A stretch of 64,000 bases of DNA from Janthinobacterium sp. 17J80-10 (lineage in GTDB: Bacteria; Pseudomonadota; Gammaproteobacteria; Burkholderiales; Burkholderiaceae_D), in NCBI RefSeq assembly GCF_004114795.1, contig NZ_CP035311.1:3286001-3350000 (forward strand). The letters run 5' to 3'. The notes beneath the pieces were generated by a model. That model did not search any database, was not told where the DNA came from, and saw only the letters and a list, made by a program, of their open reading frames with translations. A program made the translations under genes and the position numbers. Shown one piece after another: positions 28,600 through 37,490 of this stretch. The stretch's first letter is position 1. The number at the start of each line of letters is the position of its first letter.

Positions 28600-28613
28600 T
28601 TGACTTGCATCAC
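28600..28613. promoter_or_regulatory. Degenerate FNR/Dnr box TTGACTTGCATCAC
   Basis: Eight of ten fixed positions match TTGAT-N4-ATCAA. It is about 100 bases upstream of norZ and 66 bases upstream of nsrR, a plausible activator position for norZ. Confidence 0.45.
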
Positions 28614-28679
28614 GGATCTCCAATAAACCTATAGAATGAATGGCGCTTTAAGCTTGATTGAACCGACCATGCCCTTGCC

Positions 28680-29147
28680 ATGAGACTGACTACTTATACC
28701 GATTACGCCTTGCGTACGCTGATGTACCTTGCCGTCAACCGGGACAGGCTGGTAACCATCCAGGACATCGCGGATCTGCACGGCATTGCCAAAAACCACC
28801 TGACCAAGGTGGTACATCAACTGGGCTTGCTGGGGCTGGTGGAGACCATACGGGGCCGTAACGGCGGGCTTCGGCTTGGCCGCGAGCCAGCCGAGATCAA
28901 TATCGGTGAAGTCGTGCGCTCCACCGAAACCGATTTTTTCATGGCGGAGTGCTTTGATGCCGACAATGTCGGCTGTGCCTATTCGGCGGCCTGTACCCTG
29001 AAAGGCGTGCTTGGCGAGGCGACTGCCGCGTATCTGCGTGTGCTCGATGGCGTGACGCTGGAAATCCTGATGAAAAAGCCCGCCGTTCGCACCCCTCCAG
29101 CAAAGCCGATTCGCCTGCATGCGCGCGCCGGTACGCCTGACGCATAG
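28680..29147 (+). CDS. nsrR: NO-sensing Rrf2-family repressor NsrR
   Basis: A 155-residue Rrf2 regulator. The N-terminal winged helix (MRLTTYTDYALRTLMYLA, then DIADLHGIAKNHLTKVVHQL) matches NsrR. The iron-sulfur cluster cysteines lie in AECFDADNVGCAYSAACTLKG (three Cys, about residues 90-105). NsrR binds DNA with its cluster intact and releases when NO nitrosylates it. Divergent from norZ with NsrR-like boxes between. The basic C-terminal tail (about 25 residues rich in Pro, Arg and Ala) is longer than in many NsrR. Confidence 0.92.
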   Translation: MRLTTYTDYALRTLMYLAVNRDRLVTIQDIADLHGIAKNHLTKVVHQLGLLGLVETIRGRNGGLRLGREPAEINIGEVVRSTETDFFMAECFDADNVGCAYSAACTLKGVLGEATAAYLRVLDGVTLEILMKKPAVRTPPAKPIRLHARAGTPDA

Positions 29148-29183
29148 AATGCAGAATTCATAGCGCCTTGTGACCACGTTATC

Positions 29184-29192
29184 TGTGGATAA
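29184..29192 (-). promoter_or_regulatory. Perfect DnaA-box sequence (TTATCCACA on minus)
   Basis: TGTGGATAA on plus reads as the consensus DnaA box TTATCCACA on minus, in the nsrR-xseA gap. There is only one perfect box; a poor relative (TGTGGACAG) lies at about 29358. It is not an origin, but could be a chromosomal DnaA-binding site. Confidence 0.4.
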
Positions 29193-29385
29193 GTTTGTGG
29201 GTATTTCCCAAGGCTAAATGGAGAAGATTGATTCAAGTCAACCATTCTGAAGGGCTGGCATTGAGACAAAACATATTTCCTATATAAATCAATAGGTTGA
29301 AATTAACAAACAGCAACACAATATCCTATTGGCAAATAGTGACAAATCCGTAGCATTGTGGACAGATTCCAGCGTTCAAAAACAT

Positions 29386-30747
29386 ATGAGTTCAACGAAT
29401 TTCCCCGACAGCACTGAACCCACTCAGCCAGTCTTGAGCGTTTCCGCACTGAATACCACTGTCGCACGCATGCTGGAAAGAAATTTTCCGCTGCTATGGG
29501 TTTCTGGAGAAATTTCCAATTTCACACGGGCCGCCTCCGGGCACTGGTACTTCACCCTCAAGGACGAAGGTGCGCAGGTGCGCGCGGTGATGTTCCGCGG
29601 CCGCGCCCAGTACGCCGGTTTTATTCCGAAAGAAGGAGACCGCGTCGAAGTGCGCGCCCTGGTGACGCTGTATGCCCCGCGCGGCGACTACCAGTTGAAT
29701 GTGGAAGCAGTGCGGCGCGCCGGGCTGGGCAACCTCTATGAAGCATTTCTGCAACTGAAGGAAAAGCTGACACGGGAAGGCTTGTTCGATCCGGCACGCA
29801 AGCGCCCACTGCCGGCGTTTGCCCGCACGATCGGCATTGTCACCAGTCTCCAGGCAGCCGCGCTGCGAGACGTGCTGACGGCCTTGCGGCGACGCGCGCC
29901 GCATATACAGGTGGTCATTTATCCAGCCCCTGTGCAGGGAGAAGGCGCCGCAGAAAAAATCGCCGCGGCGGTCCGGCAGGCCTCGGCGCGTGCCGAATGC
30001 GATGTGCTGCTGGTATGCCGCGGCGGCGGCAGCATTGAAGACCTGTGGTCGTTCAATGATGAAGGCGTCGCGCGTGCCATTGTTGCATGCGCCATGCCTG
30101 TGATAGCCGGCGTCGGCCACGAAACCGATTTTACCCTGGCCGATTTTGCCGCCGACCTGCGCGCGCCGACCCCCACCGCTGCCGCCGAGCTCGCAGCCAC
30201 TGCGCGCGCCGATTGGCTGGCAACCCTTGAATCCCATGCAGATGATCTCACCCGCACGCTGCGGCGCCACCTTGCCGATTGCGCACAAAATCTCGACTGG
30301 CTGTCGCACCGGCTGACGAGCCCGGCCGCGATGATTCGCCATGAACGGCTCAAGTTGCAAGGATGGCAGACGCGCCTGGCGCATGCCACCCGCATGCCTG
30401 TTGCGCGTGCGCGCCATGCCCTGGCCCAGGCGGGCATTCGCCTGTCGGCCAGGCTGCCGCAAACAGCGGGGTTGCGGCGCCAGTTGCAGGAGGAGGCGCG
30501 CCGCCTCGACAATGGCATGGCCAGCGTGCAGGCCCAGCGCCGCCTGGCGCTGGCGAGCCTGGCGGCGCAACTGGAATTACTGAACCCCCAACGCACCCTG
30601 GAACGCGGCTATGCCATGGTGACGGATGCGCGGGGTAATATCGTGCGCGCCCCTGCGCAAGTACATCCCCGCGAAAATATCACCCTGCGCCTGGCGCAAG
30701 GCGTCGTGGACATTGGTGTGGCCTCAGTACAACCAGGCCTCGAGTAG
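29386..30747 (+). CDS. xseA: Exodeoxyribonuclease VII large subunit
   Basis: A 453-residue XseA. The N-terminal OB-fold ([30 protein letters not shown]) is followed by the catalytic domain ([65 protein letters not shown]) and a coiled C-terminus. With XseB it degrades single-stranded DNA to oligonucleotides. The ATG at 29386 is used; the frame opens at a TTG at 29329 with no homology. xseB is not adjacent. sodB follows after about 100 bases. Confidence 0.95.
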   Translation: MSSTNFPDSTEPTQPVLSVSALNTTVARMLERNFPLLWVSGEISNFTRAASGHWYFTLKDEGAQVRAVMFRGRAQYAGFIPKEGDRVEVRALVTLYAPRGDYQLNVEAVRRAGLGNLYEAFLQLKEKLTREGLFDPARKRPLPAFARTIGIVTSLQAAALRDVLTALRRRAPHIQVVIYPAPVQGEGAAEKIAAAVRQASARAECDVLLVCRGGGSIEDLWSFNDEGVARAIVACAMPVIAGVGHETDFTLADFAADLRAPTPTAAAELAATARADWLATLESHADDLTRTLRRHLADCAQNLDWLSHRLTSPAAMIRHERLKLQGWQTRLAHATRMPVARARHALAQAGIRLSARLPQTAGLRRQLQEEARRLDNGMASVQAQRRLALASLAAQLELLNPQRTLERGYAMVTDARGNIVRAPAQVHPRENITLRLAQGVVDIGVASVQPGLE

Positions 30748-30845
30748 GGCGCCGCCAGGGGCTCCCCTGCAATCTTGCGGCATCCGGCATACAATAAAGG
30801 GTTTTCAAAACAACCACTACTTGCAAACCAAGAAAGGATAAGCTC

Positions 30846-31424
30846 ATGGAACACACCCTGCCGGCCCTGCCCTATGCACTCGATGCCCTGCAACCGCACA
30901 TTTCCAAGGAAACCCTGGAATACCACTACGGCAAGCACCATCAGGCTTATGTCACCAACCTGAATAACCTGATCAAGGGCACCGAATTCGAAAACGCCAG
31001 CCTGGAAGACATCATCAAGAAATCCTCCGGCGGCGTGTTCAACAATGCGGCCCAGGTCTGGAACCACACGTTCTACTGGAACGGCCTGGCTCCCAATGCC
31101 GGCGGCGCACCGACCGGCGCCCTAGCTGACGCCATCAACGCCAAGTGGGGTTCGTTCGACAAGTTCAAGGAAGAATTCACCAAGTCCGGCATCGGCAATT
31201 TCGGCTCCGGCTGGACCTGGCTGGTGAAAAAAGCGGACGGCTCCGTGGATATCGTCAACACCTCCAATGCCGCCACCCCGCTGACCACCGCCGACAAGGC
31301 CCTGCTGACCTGCGACGTCTGGGAACATGCCTACTACATCGACTACCGCAATGCCCGTCCGAAATACATCGAGTCGTTCTGGAGCCTGGTGAACTGGGCA
31401 TTCGTTGCAAAGAATTTCGCCTAA
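30846..31424 (+). CDS. sodB: Iron superoxide dismutase
   Basis: A 192-residue Fe-type SOD converting superoxide to H2O2 and O2. Metal ligands appear in [10 protein letters not shown] (His), NHTFYWNG (His) and [11 protein letters not shown] (Asp and His). Gln in AAQVWNH is the iron-type marker. The ATG follows AGAAAGGATAAGCTC, a good ribosome site. Cytoplasmic. The xseA-sodB order is common in betaproteobacteria. A strong terminator follows. Confidence 0.95.
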   Translation: MEHTLPALPYALDALQPHISKETLEYHYGKHHQAYVTNLNNLIKGTEFENASLEDIIKKSSGGVFNNAAQVWNHTFYWNGLAPNAGGAPTGALADAINAKWGSFDKFKEEFTKSGIGNFGSGWTWLVKKADGSVDIVNTSNAATPLTTADKALLTCDVWEHAYYIDYRNARPKYIESFWSLVNWAFVAKNFA

Positions 31425-31471
31425 ATGCCTGTGCAGCCGCTGTGGTCCTGAAGACCCCGGCCTGCAGCCCT

Positions 31472-31512
31472 AAACAGGGAGCCATCGCGCAAGCGCCTGG
31501 CTCCCTGTTTGT
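31472..31512 (+). terminator. Intrinsic terminator of sodB
   Basis: The stem AAACAGGGAGCCA / TGGCTCCCTGTTT, 13 bases, encloses a 14-base loop 47 bases after the sodB stop. A short T run ends it. Confidence 0.8.
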
Positions 31513-31706
31513 ATTCAGGCCACCAATCTTTTTGAGCTTGAGGCAAGCCTGATAAGATTCAACTTCGCGACCTTGGCATCAGCCGGCCCGCAGTGCGGTG
31601 CCGTAAAAAAATTGCAATCTTGAAATTTATTGACTAGTCTCAAATGCAGCTGGATTTACGTCTGTCACAGTCCAGCCCATGGCGTAGTCATAAAGGAGAG
31701 AGAAAA

Positions 31707-32093
31707 ATGGACAAAGCACTCGAAATCGCTGCACGGGTATTGATGTCGCTTATTTTCATCATTGCCGGCTGGGGCAAGTTGACCGGCTACGCCGGCACGC
31801 AGGGCTATTTCGCATCGCTCGGCTTGCCGGCGCCGGCACTGGTGACACCGCTTGTCATCCTGATCGAGCTCGGTGGCGGTCTCGCCTTGCTGTTTGGCTT
31901 CAAGGTGCGCTGGGTGGCCGCTATCCTCGCGCTGTTCAGTGTTGGCTCAGCATTCATTGCGCATACCAATTTTGCCGATCCAGGCCAGATGAACAATTTC
32001 ATGAAAAACCTAGCCATGGCCGGGGGCTTCCTCTTGTTCGTCAAATACGGTGCCGGCACACCGAGCATTGATCAGACGCTCGCCAAAAAATAA
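31707..32093 (+). CDS. DoxX family membrane protein
   Basis: A 128-residue protein with four hydrophobic segments. The DoxX pattern is visible: ARVLMSLIFIIAGWGKLTGY, IELGGGLALLFGF, and the closing NNFMKNLAMAGGFLLF. The ATG at 31707 has AAAGGAGAG upstream, better than the longer frame from 31644. DoxX proteins are linked to redox and thiol stress in some bacteria. No partner is adjacent. A hairpin with arms TCTGGCG / CGCCAGA (32101-32127) follows the stop but lacks a T run. Confidence 0.85.
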   Translation: MDKALEIAARVLMSLIFIIAGWGKLTGYAGTQGYFASLGLPAPALVTPLVILIELGGGLALLFGFKVRWVAAILALFSVGSAFIAHTNFADPGQMNNFMKNLAMAGGFLLFVKYGAGTPSIDQTLAKK

Positions 32094-32529
32094 TGGATAG
32101 TCTGGCGGACCGAAGATGTTCGCCAGATACCCTTTCAATGACCGGCCTCCAGCCTGCCGAAACGAACCGGTCTTGCCGCCATGCCTCCATTCGGCTCCGG
32201 TGCCGTCAATACCCTACCCTACGCAGCTCAGGATTGGTAAAAGCTTGCTTAAGGGCCCCTTAAGCTGCCGAATATAGAATTGTCTCTCCGCACTTCAACG
32301 CCTGCACATTGAACTGAACCAAGTTCCATGCAATTTCTTATGTGCGGTTCAATCGAACGAATGCCGCCTGATTGATGTGCCCGATCAGAAAGTCATCAGG
32401 GACGCCGCATGTTTACCTTGAAGCCCCGGGGTAGCACGGGCCCAGCCCCGCACCTGACGGCAGCATCCAGCGTGCCACGCCACTTGTCCCAGGCAAGCAA
32501 AATCGCAGTAATTTTATACAGGAGGGCGC
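32094..32529. other. Non-coding gap upstream of the antiporter gene
   Basis: 436 bases with no convincing gene. It contains the post-doxX hairpin (32101-32127) and a perfect palindrome at 32247-32265. GGAGGG lies just before the antiporter ATG. Confidence 0.6.
32247..32265. promoter_or_regulatory. Perfect 19-base palindrome (GCTTAAGGG-C-CCCTTAAGC)
   Basis: Nine-base arms around one base, 265 bases before the antiporter start. It could be a dimeric operator or a short hairpin. I do not recognise the binding protein. Confidence 0.35.
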
Positions 32530-33714
32530 ATGCTCCAATCTTTTTCGATTCCGCCGGAACTGGTCTGGCCGTTTGCCATCGCCATCGGTTGGGTGGCCGG
32601 CGAATTCGGCCACCGCTGGACTGGTTTGCCTCGCATCAGCCTTTACGGCCTGGTTGGTTTCCTGCTGGCCAGCACACAAACCGGCTTCCTGCCGAAAGCT
32701 GCTGACAGTAACATGCTGGTACTGGCTGACGTGGCGTTCGGCTTGATCCTGTTCGAGCTAGGCTACCGCATCAATCTGCACTGGTTGAAGGTCAACCCCT
32801 GGATTGCGGTTTCCAGCGTGGCTGAAGCGCTCGGCACTTTCATCGTCGTCTATTTCATTTCAGCCTGGTACGGCACTTCGACCATGACAGCGCTGTTGCT
32901 GGCATCGCTGGCAATGTCGACTTCGCCAGCGGGCGTCCTGCGGGTCATCAACGAAAAGTCGAGTTCCGGCCAGGTGACTGAAAGGACCCTGCACCTGTCG
33001 GCGCTTAACTCGGTGATGGCCGTGTTCGCCTTCAAAGTCATCATCGGCTATTGGCTATTCCAAAGCTCGGGCAGCATTCTCAAGGCGAGCTGGAACAGCC
33101 TGGTCATGTTGATGCTGTCTGCCTTGCTGGGGGCAGTGTTCGGCGTGCTGGTACCGGCCCTGCGCAGGCGCCTCGGCAATGTCGGCACCGATGCGACCGT
33201 CGGCTTTGCCATCGGCGTCATCTTGCTGGTGGCACTGTCGCATGTCCTGAATTTCTCGCCGATCCTGTCCGCCCTGACCTTCGGCCTGGTGGCGCGTCAC
33301 CGGCGCGAAACCCTGAGCCAGACCCAGCGCAATTTCGGTGTGCTGGGCGACTTGCTGGTGATTCCGCTCTTCATTTTCGTCGCCACGACGCTGGAATGGC
33401 AGCAGGCGGTAGCGGGCATCGGCCTGGGACTACTGATCATCATCGCGCGCATCCTGACCAAGATTGTCGGCGTGACGCTGTTTGCCCGCGTGAGCGGCAT
33501 CTCATGGCGCAAGGGCTTGCTGACGGGGCTGGCGCTCAGTCCCGCATCCGTATTCGTGATCCTGATCCTGGAGCAGACACGCTACCTGGAAATCGATCTG
33601 GCAAGCCATCTCGCCCCGCTGGCGGCGATGGTGCTGGTCATGGAAGTGCTCGGCCCGATCCTGACCCAGCGTGCGCTGGTCTGGGCGCGAGAAACCTCGA
33701 ACGAGGAGAATTGA
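32530..33714 (+). CDS. Cation/proton antiporter (CPA family)
   Basis: A 394-residue protein with about 11-12 hydrophobic segments across its length. The Na+/H+ exchanger fold is suggested by FGLILFELGYRINLHWLKVNP and by MTALLLASLAMSTSPAGVLRVINE, a discontinuous helix region. It ends in a short charged tail without TrkA-N domains. The ATG is preceded by AGGAGGGCGC, a strong ribosome site. The ion (Na+ or K+) cannot be told. The YbdK-like ligase gene begins two bases after its stop, so they share a transcript. Confidence 0.8.
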   Translation: MLQSFSIPPELVWPFAIAIGWVAGEFGHRWTGLPRISLYGLVGFLLASTQTGFLPKAADSNMLVLADVAFGLILFELGYRINLHWLKVNPWIAVSSVAEALGTFIVVYFISAWYGTSTMTALLLASLAMSTSPAGVLRVINEKSSSGQVTERTLHLSALNSVMAVFAFKVIIGYWLFQSSGSILKASWNSLVMLMLSALLGAVFGVLVPALRRRLGNVGTDATVGFAIGVILLVALSHVLNFSPILSALTFGLVARHRRETLSQTQRNFGVLGDLLVIPLFIFVATTLEWQQAVAGIGLGLLIIIARILTKIVGVTLFARVSGISWRKGLLTGLALSPASVFVILILEQTRYLEIDLASHLAPLAAMVLVMEVLGPILTQRALVWARETSNEEN

Positions 33715-33715
33715 C

Positions 33716-34840
33716 ATGCCATTAGAAACTTTTAATACCTCGACGCCGCTGACCATGGGCGTCGAACTGGAATTGCAGCTCGTTAGCCTGTCCGACTTCG
33801 ACCTGGTGGCCGCCAGTCCCGACATGCTGGACCTCTTGTCGCGCAAGCCCTTTCCGGGCAATGTGACGCCGGAAATCACGGAGAGCATGATCGAGGTAAA
33901 CAGCGGCGTGCATACGGATTACGCCGGCCTGGTGGATGAACTGCAGCGTATCCGCGACACCCTGGTGCATGCCGCCGACAAGCTCAACGTCGGCATCTGC
34001 GGTGGCGGCACACACCCGTTCCAGAAATGGTCGGAGCGCCGGATATTTTCCAAGTCGCGCTTCAAGGAAGTCTCGGCGCTGTACGGTTACCTGGCCAAGC
34101 AATTCACCGTGTTCGGACAGCATGTGCATATCGGTTGCGCCTCCGGCGACGACGCGCTGTTCCTGCTGCACGCGCTGAACCGGTATGTGCCCCACTTCAT
34201 TGCCCTGTCGGCGTCCTCGCCCTATTTCCAGGGACAAGACACCCTGTTCAGCTCGGCACGCCTGAATTCCGTCTCGGCCTTTCCCCTGAGCGGACGTGCG
34301 CCCTTCCTGCAAAGCTGGGAGGAATTCGAGCACGGCTATTTCGCGCGCATGGAACACACCGGCGTGGTCAAGAGCATGAAGGATTTTTACTGGGATATCC
34401 GCCCCAAACCGGAATTCGGCACCATTGAGTTGCGCGTTTGCGACACACCCTTGAGCGTCGAACGGGCGGCGTCGCTGGCATGTTACCTGCAGGCGCTGTG
34501 CCGCCACTTGCTGCAGCGCGCAGAGCCTGCCCCGGCCGAGGACGATTACCTGGTCTACAACTATAACCGCTTCCAGGCTTGCCGCTTCGGGCTGGATGGC
34601 AACGTCGTGCATCCGAAAACCCATGAAACGCTGTCGCTGCGCGAAGATATCCTGACCACGCTGCGCCAGATGGAACCCCACGCCAGCGAACTGGGCTGCA
34701 CGGCCGCGCTGGAACACCTGTACCAGGCCAGCCATCAGGGCAGCGATGCAAGCTACCTGCGCAACGAATATCTCGTCACCGGCAGCGCTGAAGGCATGGT
34801 CGATTCCGCTATCCGGCGCTTTCGCCAGGGATGTGGGTAG
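33716..34840 (+). CDS. Glutamate-cysteine ligase-like carboxylate-amine ligase (YbdK type)
   Basis: A 374-residue GCS2-family protein. The active-site region is visible in TMGVELELQLV near the N-terminus, ITESMIEVNSG, GGGTHPFQKW, and GQHVHIGCASGDDAL. YbdK has weak gamma-glutamylcysteine synthetase activity; its natural substrate is unknown. ACGAGGAGAATTGAC precedes the ATG at 33716, just after the antiporter stop. Linkage with the antiporter is seen but its meaning is not clear. Confidence 0.87.
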   Translation: MPLETFNTSTPLTMGVELELQLVSLSDFDLVAASPDMLDLLSRKPFPGNVTPEITESMIEVNSGVHTDYAGLVDELQRIRDTLVHAADKLNVGICGGGTHPFQKWSERRIFSKSRFKEVSALYGYLAKQFTVFGQHVHIGCASGDDALFLLHALNRYVPHFIALSASSPYFQGQDTLFSSARLNSVSAFPLSGRAPFLQSWEEFEHGYFARMEHTGVVKSMKDFYWDIRPKPEFGTIELRVCDTPLSVERAASLACYLQALCRHLLQRAEPAPAEDDYLVYNYNRFQACRFGLDGNVVHPKTHETLSLREDILTTLRQMEPHASELGCTAALEHLYQASHQGSDASYLRNEYLVTGSAEGMVDSAIRRFRQGCG

Positions 34841-34908
34841 CGTGCCACTGGCCGATAATTTGAAAGCGAGGTAAAGTAACAGCAAGTAAAAAAATAACGA
34901 GGAGCAAA

Positions 34909-36567
34909 ATGTCCCTGCTGTCTCCCGAGCGGACATACCAGATCGTCAGCAGTATCGTCAATTGCGAGCGTCTTGACGATCTCCTGGATTTGCTAGGTGC
35001 AGAAATCAACGCGCTCGGGGTCGCCGATGGCTATCTCGTCAATATGCGGGACGCGACCGGCAATTACCTCACTTGCCTGAAAATCCGCTATCCCGCCGAG
35101 TTCCAGAACCTGGAACGCTCCTATCTCGGCTACAAGATCCCGCTGGACAATGGCCAGCTCAATGCACGCACCATGGCCACGCGGGAAATCGTGCGCGTCA
35201 ACCCTGGCAATGCCAGCGACGAGGAAAACACCATCCTGAATTACTGGAAAATCCAGGAAATGGTTGCCTTGCCGCTGTGCCTGCCTGAGGCGGCAGGCGT
35301 CAATCCCATCGGGGTGCTGGTCTTGCTCAACCAGGGCACCGCCATCCCTGAAGACGCAATAGCCAAAGTGCAGGCGATCATTAACCTGTTTCATGCCAGC
35401 CTGTCACGCTGGTTGCGCCTGTCGCACCTTGAACTATTGCACGACGAAGCAACCGCGGCAGTGGCGGAAAACAAGCGCTTGCTGCAATTCCTCGATGACA
35501 TGAACAGCCTGACCTCGGTCGACAAGATTTACGAACTGTTTGCCGCCGAACTGTTCCGACAGATGCCCTTCGACCTGGCGAGCTTTTGCCTGGTCGAAAA
35601 CGATCGCCTGCAGATCGGCAAAGCCATCGCCGCCAAACCGAAGTTCGAGCCTGTCTGCGAGAAATGGGAACATCATCTGCGGCAAACGCCTTACCCGCTG
35701 GATCCGACCGCCAGTGGCCTGGTCTATGTATTGCTGCGCGATGAAGCCATGGTATTTCCGGATTTCCAGGAAATCCGCCACCTGCCGCTGGCGGGATATG
35801 ACAAGAAGAGCCTGTCCATTCTGGGCACGGCGCGTACCCTTTTCATTACGCCGATCCGCCATCACAAGAAGCCGATTGGCGTATTCGCGCTCTACAGCCT
35901 GGAAAACAAGGTCGAACTGTCCGATGCCGACCTGCACCTGCTGGGCCATCTTTCCTCCTTCCTCGGCACGGCGATCACCAACAGCAAGCTGTATGCGACC
36001 AGCCAGGCCCAGGTGCTGGAAATCCGCCATCTGAATGAAATGCTGGAAGAAAAAGTCGATGCGCTGGCAACGCAGGCGTCGACCGACCAGTTGACTGGCC
36101 TGTTGAATTTCCGCGCCTTTGAACAGGAACTGGACAAGCTGCTGGATCTGGCTGCATTCAGCGGCGCGCAAGAGCCGCTGGCCCTGGCGCTGATCGATAT
36201 CGACCATTTCAAGCGTTTCAACGATACCAACGGCCATGCGGCGGGTAACGACATACTGGCAGCCTTGGCATGTGAAATCGGCAAGCATACGCGCCAGTCC
36301 GACAAGGCATGCCGCTATGGCGGCGAAGAATTTGTCCTGATCTTGCCGAAGTGCGGGCAGGTAGGCGCCGTCCAGCTGGCCGAGCGCATCCGCAGCAGCA
36401 TCGAAGCCCGGACATTTGACACCTGCGCCGGTCAGCGCTCGATTACGATCAGCGTCGGCTACACGGTATATCGCCCCGGAGACGATCGTCATTCCCTCTT
36501 CAATCGTGCCGACCAGGCGCTGTACCAAGCCAAGGAAAGCGGCCGCAACCGCGTCTGCAGCCTCTAG
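34909..36567 (+). CDS. GAF-domain diguanylate cyclase
   Basis: A 552-residue soluble protein: a GAF-like N-terminal region (about 5-165), a second GAF (about 190-370), a helix, then GGDEF domain (about 385-552). The active-site signature is GGEEF near residue 471. An RxxD inhibitory site (RQSD) lies five residues upstream, so product inhibition is expected. It should make c-di-GMP from GTP in response to a ligand of the GAF domains. No signal peptide or TM is seen. It starts 68 bases after the YbdK gene. Confidence 0.9.
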   Translation: MSLLSPERTYQIVSSIVNCERLDDLLDLLGAEINALGVADGYLVNMRDATGNYLTCLKIRYPAEFQNLERSYLGYKIPLDNGQLNARTMATREIVRVNPGNASDEENTILNYWKIQEMVALPLCLPEAAGVNPIGVLVLLNQGTAIPEDAIAKVQAIINLFHASLSRWLRLSHLELLHDEATAAVAENKRLLQFLDDMNSLTSVDKIYELFAAELFRQMPFDLASFCLVENDRLQIGKAIAAKPKFEPVCEKWEHHLRQTPYPLDPTASGLVYVLLRDEAMVFPDFQEIRHLPLAGYDKKSLSILGTARTLFITPIRHHKKPIGVFALYSLENKVELSDADLHLLGHLSSFLGTAITNSKLYATSQAQVLEIRHLNEMLEEKVDALATQASTDQLTGLLNFRAFEQELDKLLDLAAFSGAQEPLALALIDIDHFKRFNDTNGHAAGNDILAALACEIGKHTRQSDKACRYGGEEFVLILPKCGQVGAVQLAERIRSSIEARTFDTCAGQRSITISVGYTVYRPGDDRHSLFNRADQALYQAKESGRNRVCSL

Positions 36568-36588
36568 AACGGCTTGCGCTTCGCAGCG

Positions 36589-37194
36589 CTACAGGCAAGC
36601 CATGAAACGATAATACGTCACCGGTGCGTCACCAATGAACGTCGAGGCAGCCTCGCAGGCATAGCGCCCTTGCGGCAAGGCGGCAAAAGCTGCCGCGCTC
36701 AGCAAAATTTCCTTCCTTCCGGCCACATCCTCGCCAAGCTTGCAGGCGACGTTCATTTCGTGGCCAAACATATCCTCGCCCTCGATCAGCAAGGTATCGC
36801 CATAGCCGATGCCAATGCTGACCTGGACGGCGCGTTCCGCGGGCAATACCGCATTCATCGCCTCGGCACTGCGCAGGATATCCAGCGCCGCTTCCAGGGC
36901 TGCGGCGGGCTCTGCGAATGCTGCAAAAAGGTTGTCGGCTTCCTGCTTGACCACCTGGCCGCCATTGCCAAGCACCGCAGGACAGGCCGCTTCCTCCATC
37001 TGCCGCACCATCGCCAGGAAGTGGATCACGCCATGTTCTGCGGTCATCTGCGAAAAGCCGCACATGTCCAGGACGAGCGGCGCCAGCCTGCAGCTAAAAC
37101 GCTGGTGAATCTGCCGGTCGATGCTGGCGGCGCGCTCCGGGTATTGATTGCGTTCCGACAACAGCATGCGCAACTGTTCGTGAGTTTTTGACAT
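36589..37194 (-). CDS. Class III adenylate/guanylate cyclase-like protein
   Basis: A 201-residue single-domain protein. The metal-binding Asp pair appears in LVLDMCGFSQMT and KQEADNLFAAF; Lys in VVKQEAD and Asp in GEDMFGHE fit the adenine-selecting Lys/Asp pair. The transition-state segment reads NVACKLGED, with Asn present but Lys where Arg is usual. It may be a weak cyclase or a regulatory homologue. The ATG at 37194 has AGGAG upstream. It converges with the GGDEF gene, suggesting but not proving crosstalk of two nucleotide signals. Confidence 0.75.
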   Translation of the reverse strand: MSKTHEQLRMLLSERNQYPERAASIDRQIHQRFSCRLAPLVLDMCGFSQMTAEHGVIHFLAMVRQMEEAACPAVLGNGGQVVKQEADNLFAAFAEPAAALEAALDILRSAEAMNAVLPAERAVQVSIGIGYGDTLLIEGEDMFGHEMNVACKLGEDVAGRKEILLSAAAFAALPQGRYACEAASTFIGDAPVTYYRFMACL

Positions 37195-37327
37195 GAAACC
37201 ATCTCCTTTTTCATTTTTTTGCGCGACAGACATCTTTTTTCTTGCCGTCCTCACAGCAACTTTTCCCTAAAGGATATTGCTTTTATATCCGTCTGAAAAT
37301 TTCTTTTGAAGTTGTTCCTCTTTGGCA

Positions 37328-37356
37328 TTGAACTGCGGAAAACCGCTCTTTACAAT
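37328..37356 (+). promoter_or_regulatory. Sigma-70 promoter candidate with palindromic spacer
   Basis: TTGAAC (37328-37333), a 17-base spacer and TACAAT (37351-37356) form a good sigma-70 match. The spacer contains the palindrome GCGG-AAAA-CCGC (37335-37346), where a repressor could sit. It faces the alpha/beta hydrolase gene at 37491. Confidence 0.5.
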
Positions 37357-37490
37357 GGGAAAAATTGCTGGGAAAAAAGGTTTGTGTGCCCGAGGCTTCC
37401 ACCGGGCCGCAAAACACTTCCAGATCGCTCCCGTGCTCCGCCCCGGGCCGTCGCAAGACCTGTACTGATTTTGCAAAGCCGATTGCCCGT

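Noticed and set aside
29329-29385. Upstream extension of xseA from a TTG
   Set aside because: No homology upstream of the ATG at 29386, which fits the usual XseA N-terminus.
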